Shown here: positions 47,282 through 58,195 of the stretch, piece after piece
Position numbering within the stretch: the first letter of the stretch is position 1
Layout of the letters: each line of letters starts with the position of its first letter
NCBI GenBank assembly: GCA_037447655.1
Contig: JBBHKE010002961.1
Location: forward strand, 1 to 64,000
Reading direction: 5' to 3'
From: Zygnema cylindricum
Taxonomy: Eukaryota; Streptophyta; Zygnematophyceae; Zygnematales; Zygnemataceae
DNA length: 64,000 bases
Notes under the pieces: model-generated
Told to the model about the DNA's origin: nothing
Database searches by the model: none
Seen by the model: only the letters and a program-made list of their open reading frames with translations
Program-made: the position numbers and the translations under genes

Positions 47282-48250
47282 TGCAATAGGATCTCCTACC
47301 TCTCGAAAAATCTCATTACCTTAACCAATTTCAACCACACATTTCACACAATGGAAAATTACACATTCAGATTGGAAAGCACTCACATAAGTAAATAAAC
47401 TTTAAATTAGAAGAAGCTTTTGTCCACATAACATTAGCTCGGTCTCTTGCCCTCGAGGCTTAACCCTTCTTATTAATTATCTCCACTGCTCTCCACTCTT
47501 AAATAATTATATCTCTTAACTACTAAAACACTACTTAGTTTGTAAGAGATTTTAGTGCAAAAATGCCATTGCTCCAATTTGGTATTTTTCGCTCATGACC
47601 AAGATCGTTTAGAATTTCCACAAAATTTTCCAAAGGAAAAGATGTCTACTCTCCTCTTAGACTTCGCTATTTATCCATCATCGTCCTGGACTCGACAGGC
47701 TAGAGTTAACGCTCCGTTGAATAGGTTTTACCTAGGCCAATCATTGATCAGCAAGGACTCAGACTGACCAATGCGAAAGCGTGCGAAATCTCCCACTAAC
47801 TACGCTGCATTTACTAACCAATCAAACGTTACATTTTACTATGTAACATTTATGTGCAAAAGTGCGCGCAAATTGAAAGGCGACTTCGCACGTTCGCGCG
47901 TCACAAATTTTACACGCGAAACTACCTACGAAATTAACATGTTTTAACTTATGACGTTTCGTACTAAAATTTGCACGAAACGAACCATCATATGTACTTA
48001 ACAACTATAATTACTTTATAAACGTACGCCTGAAATTCCACGGCTACTTTTGACTCTCAACCCGTTACAATGATACCCACTTGTTAGTTTGACTCCGCTT
48101 TGTCACCTAAACACACCAATCACAATAACTTTTGAAATACAACTCCAAATTGTGCGTTTATTTCGCGGACGTCCACCAAATTTATAACTCTATATTCGTA
48201 ACACTTAAATACCCATTTACGCATAAGTTCGATCCCCTATTATTGTTACA
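47282..48250 (-). repeat. 5' LTR of gypsy G2
   Basis: Runs from tgtaacaataatagggg (48250) to ctattgca (47282), a TG...CA LTR. The primer site tttggtataaaatc follows at once. It resembles the G1 LTRs with many scattered differences. Confidence 0.8.
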
Positions 48251-48284
48251 GGAAACAAACCCAAATTAGAGCTATTGATAAATT

Positions 48285-49007
48285 AGGGTGAAGTTCCATT
48301 TGACGAAATGTGAGGTTGTTTACAGAAATTTGGACCTCTCCGCGCTACGCCGTACATTTTATTTTGTTTTTATACGGAAAACAACATTACAGAAAATCTT
48401 GCCAATATCCTCCAAAAGTTTTGGAGTTAAGTATGACCGTTGGATGTATTTTCACGAAGCATTCGCTTCCAAAGTTTATGTAATTGGTGATGTACCTCGC
48501 GAGGTACATCACCAATTTCAAAATTTTTGGAGCCGCGACACGTTGGATAATAAGCATACGTGTCAAGATGACAACCAACGGAAATCAAAAAAATCTCGCA
48601 CACGATATACGCTTTCAAATATCCAACAAAAAATACAAACGAAATACCGTAACGTACTTTCGTCACGCTATTTGTGTTAGCGACTATTCGTCACACTATT
48701 TCTAGAAACGCTCATTCGTCACGCGAAAAACGTAAACCCTAAAAAAATGAGGTGGCATTTGACAAGGCGTCTACAAAGAGTACAGAAATTGCGTTAAACG
48801 ATGACCTGGTACGCACGTACATGGTACGCAAAAAAAGATTTTTGGTCGGTGTGAAAATCATTAACGATTTTCAATATTCGATCTTAACTCACGTGGTACC
48901 ACTCAATTGTGAACACGTGGATTACAAACTCTACGCTATGGAACTTCGTTCAAAATGTAGCATTCTGTAATGTTGGTCGTACAATTATCCTAATGGAACT
49001 TCACCCT
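48285..49007. mobile_element. Mutator-like or foldback element with TIRs
   Basis: The terminal inverted repeat agggtgaagttccatt occurs at 48285-48300 and exactly inverted at 48992-49007. Flanks ttgataaatt and ttgagtaaaatt are similar, which would fit a decayed 9-11 bp duplication as in Mutator-like elements. The interior has no transposase frame and is largely palindromic around 48499. Confidence 0.6.
48482..48517. repeat. perfect 36-bp palindrome
   Basis: aattggtgatgtacctcg is followed immediately by its exact complement. Imperfect pairing continues outward (cttccaaagttt against aaaatttttggagcc). It lies inside the Mutator-like element and contains two GTAC sites. Confidence 0.9.
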
Positions 49008-49039
49008 TTGAGTAAAATTTGTTTTTGAAAAAGATTGAT

Positions 49040-49135
49040 TACACGAATTAGAGTTATTAACTCTAATTATTTTTCTCATTTTTTTACTCTAATTTTTTCT
49101 TTACTCTAATTACGATTCGATGTGCAACGATTTCG
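49040..49135 (-). repeat. dispersed repeat end related to 13087-13180
   Basis: In reverse complement this reads gcacatcgaatcgtaattag, then agtaaag, an A-rich tract and tagagtta-aact, matching the left end of the element at 13087. Only one end was found here. Confidence 0.55.
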
Positions 49136-49311
49136 TTTTTGAACATAGGAACAGTCTGAAAAGTAGTACGGAGAAATCTCCCCTAAAAAACAAGTAGCAA
49201 GACTAAGCTATGGTTACATGGGAACACACCCTAAGGGATATGCACCACTAATTTTGTACTTATTAAGCTATGGGCGGGTACGGGTAGTCGCCATAAATCG
49301 ATTTTCGGTTA
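49136..49311. other. unassigned spacer
   Basis: A short spacer with no feature that I can support. Confidence 0.4.
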
Positions 49312-49442
49312 ACTTTTTTTTTTCGTAAACGCGCATCAGGTAATTGGTATCAATTTAGGAGTGTGGATTTCGGGTGTTCAGATTTTGAAAAAAAAAAATG
49401 TCGGATTCAGGTATTTGAGTTTTATGCTTTTGCGACCTCTGA
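49312..49442 (+). repeat. dispersed repeat R, copy 2
   Basis: Second copy of the repeat at 32061-32198, with the same block order (tttcgtaaacgcgc, tcaattta, aaaaaaaaaatgtcggatt, gcttttgcgacctctg). It lies just outside the copia E complex. Confidence 0.65.
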
Positions 49443-49843
49443 CAAGGTTCGTAATGGATTGAGAAAATGTTCCCAAAAGCTGGCCTACCCACACCCCGTC
49501 ACCCCACCCAAGAGGTTGCAAACAGTCAATCGAAATCGTGACCGACCGTTAACCGATCGCGCACGCTGGATCCGAAACGGATTCGGTTGCAACATTTTTG
49601 GGGTGGGGCGGTTCCGGTCGGTTGATTTATCAGGAAAAAAAAAGGGTTGGTTACGATCGGTCAAGCAAAAAACAAAAAAAAATGAAAATTTGTAGTGTCC
49701 TTATAATCCAACATTCTTGTACTTTGTACTCTTTGGCATCGTGGAAGTACGTGACATCATGATTATCGTCGCAAATTTGACACGGTACTGTAGTAAGCTA
49801 TTTATTTCGCAAATCAAATGGAACGCGACAAAGCGTCGAAAAT
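49443..49843. other. unassigned sequence flanking the copia E complex
   Basis: No gene or repeat supported. If copia D did insert into LTR C (see 61515), the missing part of LTR C could have been expected here, but I do not see it. Confidence 0.4.
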
Positions 49844-49867
49844 TGTTGTCTTTTTGGAAAGCTTTCA

Positions 49868-50015
49868 CTCTCAAAGCAGCGCAGCTGCTATACAGACAAA
49901 GCAGCGCAGCTGCTATACAGACAGAGCAACGCAAGTGCTATACAACATAGCAGCGCAGCAGCAGAGCAGACAAAGCAGCCCAGCTGCTATACAGCAGAGC
50001 AGCGCAGCAGCGAAA
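49868..50015 (+). repeat. GCAGC-rich minisatellite in the U3 of the E-type LTR
   Basis: Imperfect units of about 25-30 bp built on gcagcgcagctgctatacag. Copies of the same array are in the other two E LTRs (about 51530-51680 and 56520-56660), with different unit numbers. CAGCTG and GCAGC repeat densely. Confidence 0.8.
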
Positions 50016-50191
50016 CTGTAACACAGACAGGACAACGCAACCACGATTATATTTGATATGGTCCGTACGGACAACGCAGCGTCTGATATTCTTAATTTGA
50101 TTCTGTACATGATAGAGCAACTGCGATAGATACGATTCTAGTCAACTTTGTGGGTAACTCAATGGTAGCTTAGTGATAGCTCAGTGGTAGC

Positions 50192-50287
50192 TTAGTGATA
50201 GCTCAGTGGTAGAGACAGATTAGTGGTAGCTTGGTTGTTTGATGTACCTCTCAAGTACACTGGTGTTGCCAGTTCAACACAAGTATA
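50192..50287 (+). other. tRNA-like module in E-type LTR, sense orientation
   Basis: TAGCTCAGTGG, a perfect RNA polymerase III A-box, occurs at 50199-50209 (also at 50177-50187) followed by gtagag as in a tRNA D arm. A B-box-like agttcaacac lies at 50271-50280. Related sequence is present in the LTRs near 51300 and 56300, in the LTR's own sense. The acceptor stem is not evident. Confidence 0.5.
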
Positions 50288-51013
50288 AGACTTAGGACTC
50301 ATAACATATTATGTATCCAGACTTCCAAGTAGTAAAACTGCAGACAGTTTTTGGAAAACTTCTGAGTATTATATCTTGAGTGTTGTCGGGTCAATTGTGC
50401 TAAAACTTTAGGAATTATCACTGTTTATGCTACTCTATATTTTGATAGAGTTTTGTGAGGTTTTGGATGCTTGAATAAGAATTGGTGAGCACTTAAGAAC
50501 AGCTGTTTGGTAGGATTCTTGATAGCTTCTGAGAGTGTATCATGTCTACTTCTACTACTACGGCTGCTCCTCCACCTGCAGCGGTGGTTGTAGAACAACA
50601 AGTTATGGGCCTGTCATCAAGAATTCCTATAGTTTCAGAGGATAAGTATGTTTACTGGGCGGATATGGTGGAGACACATTTTGAGAATGTTAATCTTTTA
50701 GATATCTTGGATGGCTCGCTGGATGAATCTGATCCGTCATGGTCTAAGAAAAATATGCAAGCTTGTTCTATTCTGAAATTTTGTATATCTGAAGACTTAA
50801 CTATGTCTCGGATAAAAATGAAAAAAGCAATTGATATCTGGAAATCACTTAAAAGTGATTATGAAAAGGCCAATGTCCAGGAAGAGCTTCTATTGGCTGG
50901 AAAAATTTGGGACTATAAGTACACTGGCGGTACAATGGCTGAATATTCTAACAAATTTCGTATCCTTGTAGATGCACATGCTTGTGCAGGTGGGGTGTTT
51001 CCTCCTTTTCAGT

Positions 51014-51709
51014 AGAAATAGACATGATACACTCTCAGAAGCTATCAAGAATCCTACCAAACAGTTGTTTTTAAGTGCTCACCAATTCTTATACAAACAT
51101 CCAAAACCTCACAAAACTCTATCAGAATATAGAGTAGCATAAACACTGATAACTCCCAAAGTTATAGCACAATTGACCCGACAACACTCAAGATATAATA
51201 CTCAGAAGTTTCCCAAAAACTGTTTGCAGTTTTACTACTTGGAAGTCTGGATACATAATATGTTCTGAGTCCTAAGTCTTATACTTGTGTTGAACTAGCA
51301 ACACCAGTGTACTTAAGAGGTACATCAAACCACCAAGCTACCACTAATCTGTCAAGCTACCATTGAGCTATCACTATGTTACCACTGAGCTATCACTAAG
51401 CTAACTAGAATCGTATCTATCGCAGTTGCTCTATCCTATACAGAATCACATTAAGAATATCTGACGTTGCGTTGTCTGTACAGACCATATCAAATATAAT
51501 CATGGTTGCGTTGTCTTGTCTATGTTGCAGCTTCGCTGCTGCGCTGCTCTGCAATATAGCAGCTGCTCTGGTGTATAGCAGCTGCTCTGCTGTATAGCAA
51601 CTGCTCTGCTCTATTGCAGCTGCGGTGCTTTGTGGTATAGCAGCTGCGCTGCTCTGTCTGTATAGCAGTTGCGCTGCTCTGAGACTGAAAGGTTTCCAAA
51701 AAGACAACA
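51014..51709 (-). repeat. 3' LTR of copia E
   Basis: Begins tgttgtctttttgg after agctttagggtag. It runs past the gag ATG position (ATGTCTATTTCTACT) and stops at the inverted junction. Inclusion of the gag start in a 3' LTR supports the view that the LTR of this family extends into gag. Confidence 0.75.
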
Positions 51710-51889
51710 CTACCCTAAAGCTTTAGACGCAGTATCCCGGCGCAGCTACAGTGATAAACTAGCGGAGCATCGCAGCATTGCAATATAGCAATTAGCAAGT
51801 CACCCTGTCCCACTACATCACAATGGTGGATATATCGCAGAGTGGCAGTATAGCAGTGCACCCATTCAACTATTCACTTAATCCCACTG

Positions 51890-54770
51890 CGTCCCTACAA
51901 TACTTCAGCTTAGGAGCAGGAAGGGCTTTAGTGAACATATCAGCAATCATTTTTGCATTTGGCAAATAACATAATTTAAGCCCTCTACAGAACACATTTT
52001 CTCTTACAAAATATAATTGTACATCCATGTGCTTGCTTTTGAAGTGATGACTTGGGTTAGAAGCAATGGCAATGGCAGTGTGGTTATCACACCATATAAC
52101 CTATGGACCAACTTGCATGTATCCTAGTTTTTGTAATTAAGGATTTTACCCATAAGAGTTCTTTGAGGGCCGAGTTTGCTGCCATATATTCTGACTCCAT
52201 TGTCGACTGTGGTGTAACCTTTTGAAGTTTGCTGCTCCAACAGCAAGTACCGTTCCCAATTTGTAGAACGAATCCTGTGGTGGATTTCCGGCTTGGCATG
52301 TCGCCATAGCTTGCATCACTCCATGTTTGCAGCTTGACTTCTCCTCCGCCTAGAGTGAGTTTGAGATCTTTAGTTCCTGCCAAAAATTTTAAAACTCTCC
52401 TTGCTGCATCAAGATCAGATTTTCTCAGATTTTCTAGACTCCTGCTCAGTACCCGACTGCTGCAACAATGTCAGGACGGGTACAGTTCATGAAATAAATT
52501 AAGCTTCCCACTATCAGTCTATAAGGTATTATTGTCATAGGATCATTCTCCCCTGACTCTAAATACTCGCTAACAATGACACCTGGTTCTGTCTCTTCTC
52601 CCTCTAACTTCTGCCGAAACTCCATTGGAGTTAAACATCCTTTTGCCCCCCGCATTTCGTACTCATCTAACATGTTTCCAATGGCCTCTTTTTGAGTCAA
52701 TTTTATTATTTACTTATTTCTGTCCCTCTCTACCTGGATACCCAAAATATAATTTGCCTCACCGAGGTCTTTCATCTAGAACCGTGAGTTTAGAGCAGTT
52801 TTAATTTTGTTAATTTCAGCCATTGATTTGCTAATTAATAGCAAATCATCTACATATACTGCTATATATACTATCCCATTGTCACCATTTACAACGTAAA
52901 CAGAGTGATCATAACTTATCCTTTGAAATCATAGGCTAGTCAAAAATTCATCAAGCTTTAGATTCCACTGTTTGGGGGCATGTTTTAGGTCGTACAAAGA
53001 TTTTAGCAACTTGCATACTAAGTGCTCTTTTCCTGGTTTCACATACTTTTCACGCTGCTGCATGTAAATGGTCTCTTCTAGTTCTCCATGCAAAAAGGCC
53101 GTTTGTACATCCATCTGATGTATTTCCATATCTTCTATAGCAGCTAGCGATAGCAAAATCCTAACTGTAGGAAATTTTACAACCAGAGAAAATGTTTCTT
53201 CAAAATCGATTCCTTCCTTTTGATTGTACCCCTTCGCCATAAGTCTGGCCTTATAGCGTTCAATGGTGTTATCGGGATTTAACTTCACCTTGAATACCTA
53301 TTTGATGCCGCTCGCTTTTCGGTCTGGAGGAAGGTCCACAAGCTCCCATGTTTGAGCCTCCATGATGGACTTCATTTCGACGTTTGCTGCCTCGATCCAG
53401 TGATTCCATTCTGGTGATGAGAAGGCTTCCTGAATGGTCAAAGGCTCCCCTGAGGCTGCCGAGTAGGCAAAGTGAGAGTTTGCTTGCAGGCGGATGCTTG
53501 ATCTTCTTCCCCCGGAAATTCTTAGGCTGAGATCGTCGAATGCCGTGCGTTGCGCTGATTGCGTTGGTTGCGATCGGTGTGTACTGACTGCTGTTGGTCC
53601 GTGTGGATCCGAATTTGTTGAGGAACTTGAAGAGAGTCGGACTCCGGAGTCATCACCGGAGTTTGTGGAATCTGCGCGACAATATCATGCATGCAATCTA
53701 AAATGACATATTCCTGTACCTTTTTTTGCCTTTGCTGCTCTGTCATTTTAAATAAATCTATGGAGTCTAGTTCATCTTTAACAATGATGTTCCTTGCTAC
53801 AACTATTTTTTGCCTCTCAAACACAAAGACTCTATAACCTTTTGAGTGATCATCATATCCTAACAGAATACCCGGTAATCCCTTCGCTTCCATTTTCCAT
53901 CTATCTGGAGAAGTATCCAATATAAAGCATTGACTACCAAAGACCTTGAAATGGCTAACATCTGGTTTGTTTCCTGTCCAAATCTCGTAAGGAGTAGTTT
54001 CCACCGATCGTGATCCTATCCTATTCTTAATATAAACTGCACAATTTAGAGCCTCAGCCCAGAATTTCGAATCCACATTTTTATATGCGAGCATCGACCT
54101 AGAGCTCTCCCTGAGAGTTCTATTCAGTCTTTTCGACACCTCGTTTTTTTTCTGGTGAATATGGAATAGTTAATAGATGACTTATTCCCTCCTCGAGTAA
54201 AAAGGCTTCAAATTCCTTTGATGTATATTCACCACCATTGTCCGATCTGAGCTGCAAAATAGGTAAATTATGAAGCTTTTCAGCCCATGCTTTATAGTGT
54301 TTGAAGTGACCAAACACTTACCTCTTCTCTTTCATGAAGTAAACTTTTGTAAACCTGGAAAAATCATCTGTGAAGGTGACCATATATTTCATCCCCCCGG
54401 CAGATGGAACCTTCGCCGGACCAAAGACATCTGAATGAATTTGTTGTAAGAGTTTGTGTGACCGATGCTCAGACTCTTTAGCAAATGGCAATCTGTGGAT
54501 TTTGCCTAAAGCGCAACCATCACGGGTTTTAACCGGCTCATTTGTAATTGATACACCCTCTATTTTTCCAGCAAGGACCATTTTCCTCAAACTATCATAG
54601 TTTACATGGCCTAATCTTTTATGCCACAACTCATCTGAGTGCAAAACACCGGAGTACAAAACATCATTCTCCTTGGTATTAGCCATATCCATGCGATACA
54701 TCTTGCTACTATCTCTAGTACCTGTAATCGCAACCTTGCCATTTTTGCTAATAACCTGCCACCATTTTTC
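51890..54770 (-). pseudogene. copia E pol, integrase to RNase H (degenerate)
   Basis: GAG-pre-integrase (ELWHKRLGHVNYDSLRKMVL, CALGKIHRLPF) and integrase start (SDVFGPAKVPS) at 54701-54318, integrase core LRSDNGGEYTS (54317-54120), its C-terminal part 54139-53522 (RLNRTLRESSRSMLAYKNVD), reverse transcriptase 53288-52929 and lower (YNQKEGIDFEETF, MDVQTAFLHGEL), RNase H 52700-52087 and on to the tail near 51890. At least five frame breaks separate these. The IN-RT linker region, 53494-53760, is rearranged relative to D. Confidence 0.8.
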
Positions 54771-56026
54771 AAATTAACCTCAAAGCCTTTACTCTCTACC
54801 AACGACGTAGAAAACAGATTTTTCTTAAAGTCAGTCACAAATAAGACATTGTGACGAGTCCTTTCAATTGTTTTTCCTTCTACATCAACTAGTAAGGACA
54901 CATCACCCACAGCACGAGTCTGGACACTCATTCCACAAGCATAATAAATATTTTTCTCCGGCGTTGTTTTCAGATTTTTGAAGATGGCCTTGTTCCAGCA
55001 CATGTGGGCTGACGTTCCTGTATCCATTATCCATCCAGGGTCCTTCGCGCCCTCCATTGCAGCCGCCATAGCGAATAGATCCGTATCATCCTCCGTAGAA
55101 ACCGTCAAAGTCTCGTCTTGGAGAGACGAAGAAGCCGAAAATAGTGCATTTCCACGAGGTGTAGGCCCCGTGAAGCCCTTGTAAAACGAGCTTTGTTGCC
55201 ATCCCGGCCTGTATAAACCTGTGTCGTTAGCTTTTTTAAGCTTAGGACAGAATTTGTATTCATGACCTCTCTCACTACAATAAAAACATGCATTGTTTGA
55301 TTGTCTATTTCCACCTTGATTAAACTGTCTGAACTGATTAAATTGATTCCTTTGCTGATTAAACTGTCCTTTTCTCTCAAAGTCTGAATTAAAAGCCTCT
55401 ACTTGCTCAACATTGAGAATATTAGACGTAGCTTCATCTTCTAGTAAAATAATGATGGCTAACTGCAAAGTCCAGCTAGCTTTATCTTTTTTTTTGAGCA
55501 TGTCAGATGCTCTTTTCACACTACGAGGGAGACCCCTCATGAGCAATACTGCCTGTTGAAAAGTAGGAAACACCCCACCTGCACAAGCATGTGCATCTAC
55601 AAGGATACGAAATTTGTTAGAATATTCAGCCATTGTACCGCCAGTGTACTTATAGTCCCAAATTTTTCCAGCCAATAGAAGCTCTTCCTAGACATTGGCC
55701 TTTTCATAATCACTTTTAAGTGATTTCCAGATATCAATTGTTTTTTTCATTTTTATCCTAGACATAGCTAAGTCCTCAGATATACAAAATTTTTGAATAG
55801 AACGAGCTTGCGTATTTTTCTTAGACCATGACGGATCAGATTCATCCAGCGAACCATCCAAGATATCTAAAAGATTAACATTTTCAAAGTGTGTCTCCAC
55901 CATATCCGCCCAGTAAACATATTTATCCCCGGAAAAGATAGGAATTCTTGATGACAAGCCCATAACTTGTTGATCTACAACCACCGGTGCTGGTGGAGGA
56001 GCTGCAGTAGTAGTAGAAGTAGACAT
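54611..56026 (-). pseudogene. copia E gag and protease (one TAG stop)
   Basis: Starts at ATG 56026 inside the LTR (MSTSTTTAAPPPAPVVVDQQ). It is open to a TAG at 55687 (after YEKANV), where the copy at 50542 has CAG. It then continues to 54611: the capsid part (GKIWDYKYTGGTMAEYSNKF), knuckle CFYCSERGHEYKFC, and protease WIMDTGTSAHMC with an intact DTG. If the single stop were ancestral readthrough this would be nearly intact, but pol is not. Confidence 0.8.
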
Positions 56027-56691
56027 GATACACTCTTAGAAGCTATCAAGAATCCTACCAAACAGCTGTTCTTAAGTGCTCACTAATTCTTATAGAAGCA
56101 TCCAAACTTCACAAAACTCTATCAGAATATAGAGTAGCATAAACAGTGATAACTCCCAAAGTTTTAGAACAATTGACTCGACAACACTTAAGATATAATA
56201 CTCAGAAGTTTCCCAAAAACTGTCTGCAATTTTACTACTTGGAAGTCTGGATCCATAATATGTTATGAGTCCTAAGTCTTATACTTGTGTTGAACTGGCA
56301 ACACCAGTGTTCTTGAGAGGTACATCAAACCACCAAGCTACCACGAATCTGTCAAGCTACCATTGAGCTATCACTAAGCTACCACTGAGCTATCACTAAG
56401 CTACCTAGAATCGTATCTATCGCAATTGCTCTATCCTGTACAAAATCACATTAAGAATATCAGACGTTGCATTATCCGTACGGACCATATCAAATATAAT
56501 CATGGTTGCATTGTCCTATCTGTGTTGCAGCTTCGCTGCTGCGTTGCTCTGCTGCTGCGCTGCTCTGCAATATAGCAGCTGCTCTGCTGTATAGCAGTTG
56601 CTCTACTGTATAGCAGTTGCGGTGCTATGTTGTATAGCACTTGCGCTGCTCTGAGACGTAAAGCTTTCCAAAAAGACAACATACTGGGGGT
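55968..56691 (-). repeat. 5' LTR of copia E
   Basis: Runs from tgttgtctttttgg (56691) down to gatcaaca (55968). The next bases, agttatgggc, are the half-tRNA primer core. It contains the gag ATG at 56026, the GCAGC minisatellite and the tRNA-like module. The flank 56692-56696 (tactg) would be one target-site copy. Confidence 0.8.
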
Positions 56692-58195
56692 GACATGAAC
56701 TCATATTGTAATGGCTTGAAGCTTCTATTGTCGGAAAATGCATGTTCCGGGGGGAGTTTTCCTCCTTATCATCAAGCCATGATTCTAATGAGAGGGCTTC
56801 TTACTGAATATAGAGGAGCAGCGGAGCAGCTAAGAAGGTTAGAAAAGAGTAAATGGAAATATAGTTGTAGCTCAGGCTTATATCTTAGACGAAGAGGCAA
56901 CTCAGATAGCATTAAATGGTGGTCAATCAGTGGTAGCTTACAATGCACAAACATATAAGCCGGCTGGTTTTTCTGGAAATAGAAACTTTCCCCCCAATCA
57001 AAATTATAGGCAATATGATAGGTGTGTCTATTGCTTTGGTCAGGGTCATGTTTTTCGGCTGTGTCCGGCATTTATAAAAGCGTGTAAAACAGGAATTTAT
57101 CATGCGGGATATAGAGTGGCAGCATCAAAACTACAGGTTAAAAATGCGGCGTTCCTTGCATTTGATGAGACGTCACAAGATGAACGGCCGGTAGGAGAGG
57201 AAGATGTGGTCAGATTTCCGCAATCGGATGATGATGAGTTCTTTGCTCTGGCAAAAGATCTCATGGAGGGACCTCGAGAGAATGGATGGATTATGGACTC
57301 CGGATGCTCCTCACACATGTGCGGTAACCGAGCTTACTTCAAGACGCTTACTCCAATTCCCACTCGTCGGATTTACTACGCGGATGACAGCGGTGTGGAG
57401 GCTACGGCAAAGGGAAGCGTGGAGTTAGCATGTGACGTCAATGGTCAGATTGTAAAGAGAACCTTGCATGATGTTCTCCATATCCCAAAGTTTACAAAGA
57501 AATTGTTTTCCACTTCGGTGGCGGAAATGAAAGGTTTTGAAATTTTACAAAAGAATGGAAAAAAGGTAGTAAGCAAAGATGGGAGGGTAGCTTTGGTAGG
57601 AACTAGAGGCCCAAACTTGTTCTACCGGATGGACTTGGCTAATGAAATTGAATTTGCATACTCCAGTGTCCTTCCGGAAAATGTTTTGTGGCATAAGAGG
57701 CTCGGTCATGTTCATCATGAAAGACTTGATAAAATGGTGAAACAAAATATGATAGATGGTGTTAAATTAGGACAGACAGATTCACATGTATGCGATGGAT
57801 GTGCCTTGGGAAAGCTTCATAAGCTGCCCCTCCCTCAGACAGCAGATATCTGGGCCACAGACTTGCTACAAATTATTTATTCGGATGTATGGGGACCGTC
57901 AAAAGTTCCTTACCTCAGTGGCAGCCGGTTTTTGGTCACTTTTACAAATGATTTCTCAAGCTACAACAGGGTTTACTTTATGAAAGAAAAGAGTGAAGTG
58001 CTCACTCACTTCAAACATTTTCAAGTATGGTCGGAAGAGCTTCTTGGGAAACCAGTTCTTTCGCTTGGATCCGACAACGGAGGAGAATATGTTTCTCATG
58101 CATTCTCTGAATATTTAAAAGACAATGGTATTTTTCGGCAATTTACAATTCCTTATACTCCGGAACGGAATGGAGTATCCGAAAGACTCAACTGA
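56692..58195 (+). pseudogene. copia D gag-protease-integrase
   Basis: After a frame shift near 56900 a 421-codon frame (56930-58195) is open. It holds knuckle CVYCFGQGHVFRLC, protease WIMDSGCSSHMCGN, GAG-pre-integrase LWHKRLGHVHHERLDKMV with CDGCALGKLHKLPL, and an integrase core with all three acidic motifs visible (SDVWGPS, GSDNGGEY, PERNGVSERLN). It ends at a TGA within a conserved RLN-R-TL motif (CGA to TGA is likely). It is the best preserved integrase in the window. Confidence 0.8.

Larger units (their letters stand above)
42080..48250 (-). mobile_element. Ty3/gypsy element G2 (inverted copy, truncated in integrase)
   Basis: A minus-strand copy of the same gypsy family with LTR 47282-48250, then gag and pol running down to an integrase fragment at 42080, where it is cut and joined to G1's partial LTR. 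The coding interior is almost identical to G1 (for example identical 69-codon frames at 39564-39773 and 43573-43782). G1 and G2 form a long inverted repeat with a short unmatched centre. Confidence 0.85.
49844..51015 (+). mobile_element. copia E-type LTR plus gag fragment, plus orientation
   Basis: An LTR of the E family (49844-50600) runs into gag, open at 50542-51015 from the LTR-encoded MSTSTTTAAPPPAAVVVEQQ through VMGLSSRIP to HACAGGVFPPFQ. It then switches abruptly, at about 51013, into the same LTR-gag start in minus orientation. The gag here keeps a Gln codon where E has TAG, so this is a separate copy. The unit ends mid-gag and has no pol. Confidence 0.8.
51014..56691 (-). mobile_element. 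copia element E
   Basis: A Ty1/copia element on the minus strand with 5' LTR 55968-56691, gag and pol running down to about 51890, and a 3' LTR from 51709 down to about 51014. Its 5' LTR starts exactly where element D's gag begins (56692), so E or a larger E complex joined D within gag. The 3' LTR end is replaced by the inverted LTR-gag unit. Stops in gag and pol make it inactive. Confidence 0.85.
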
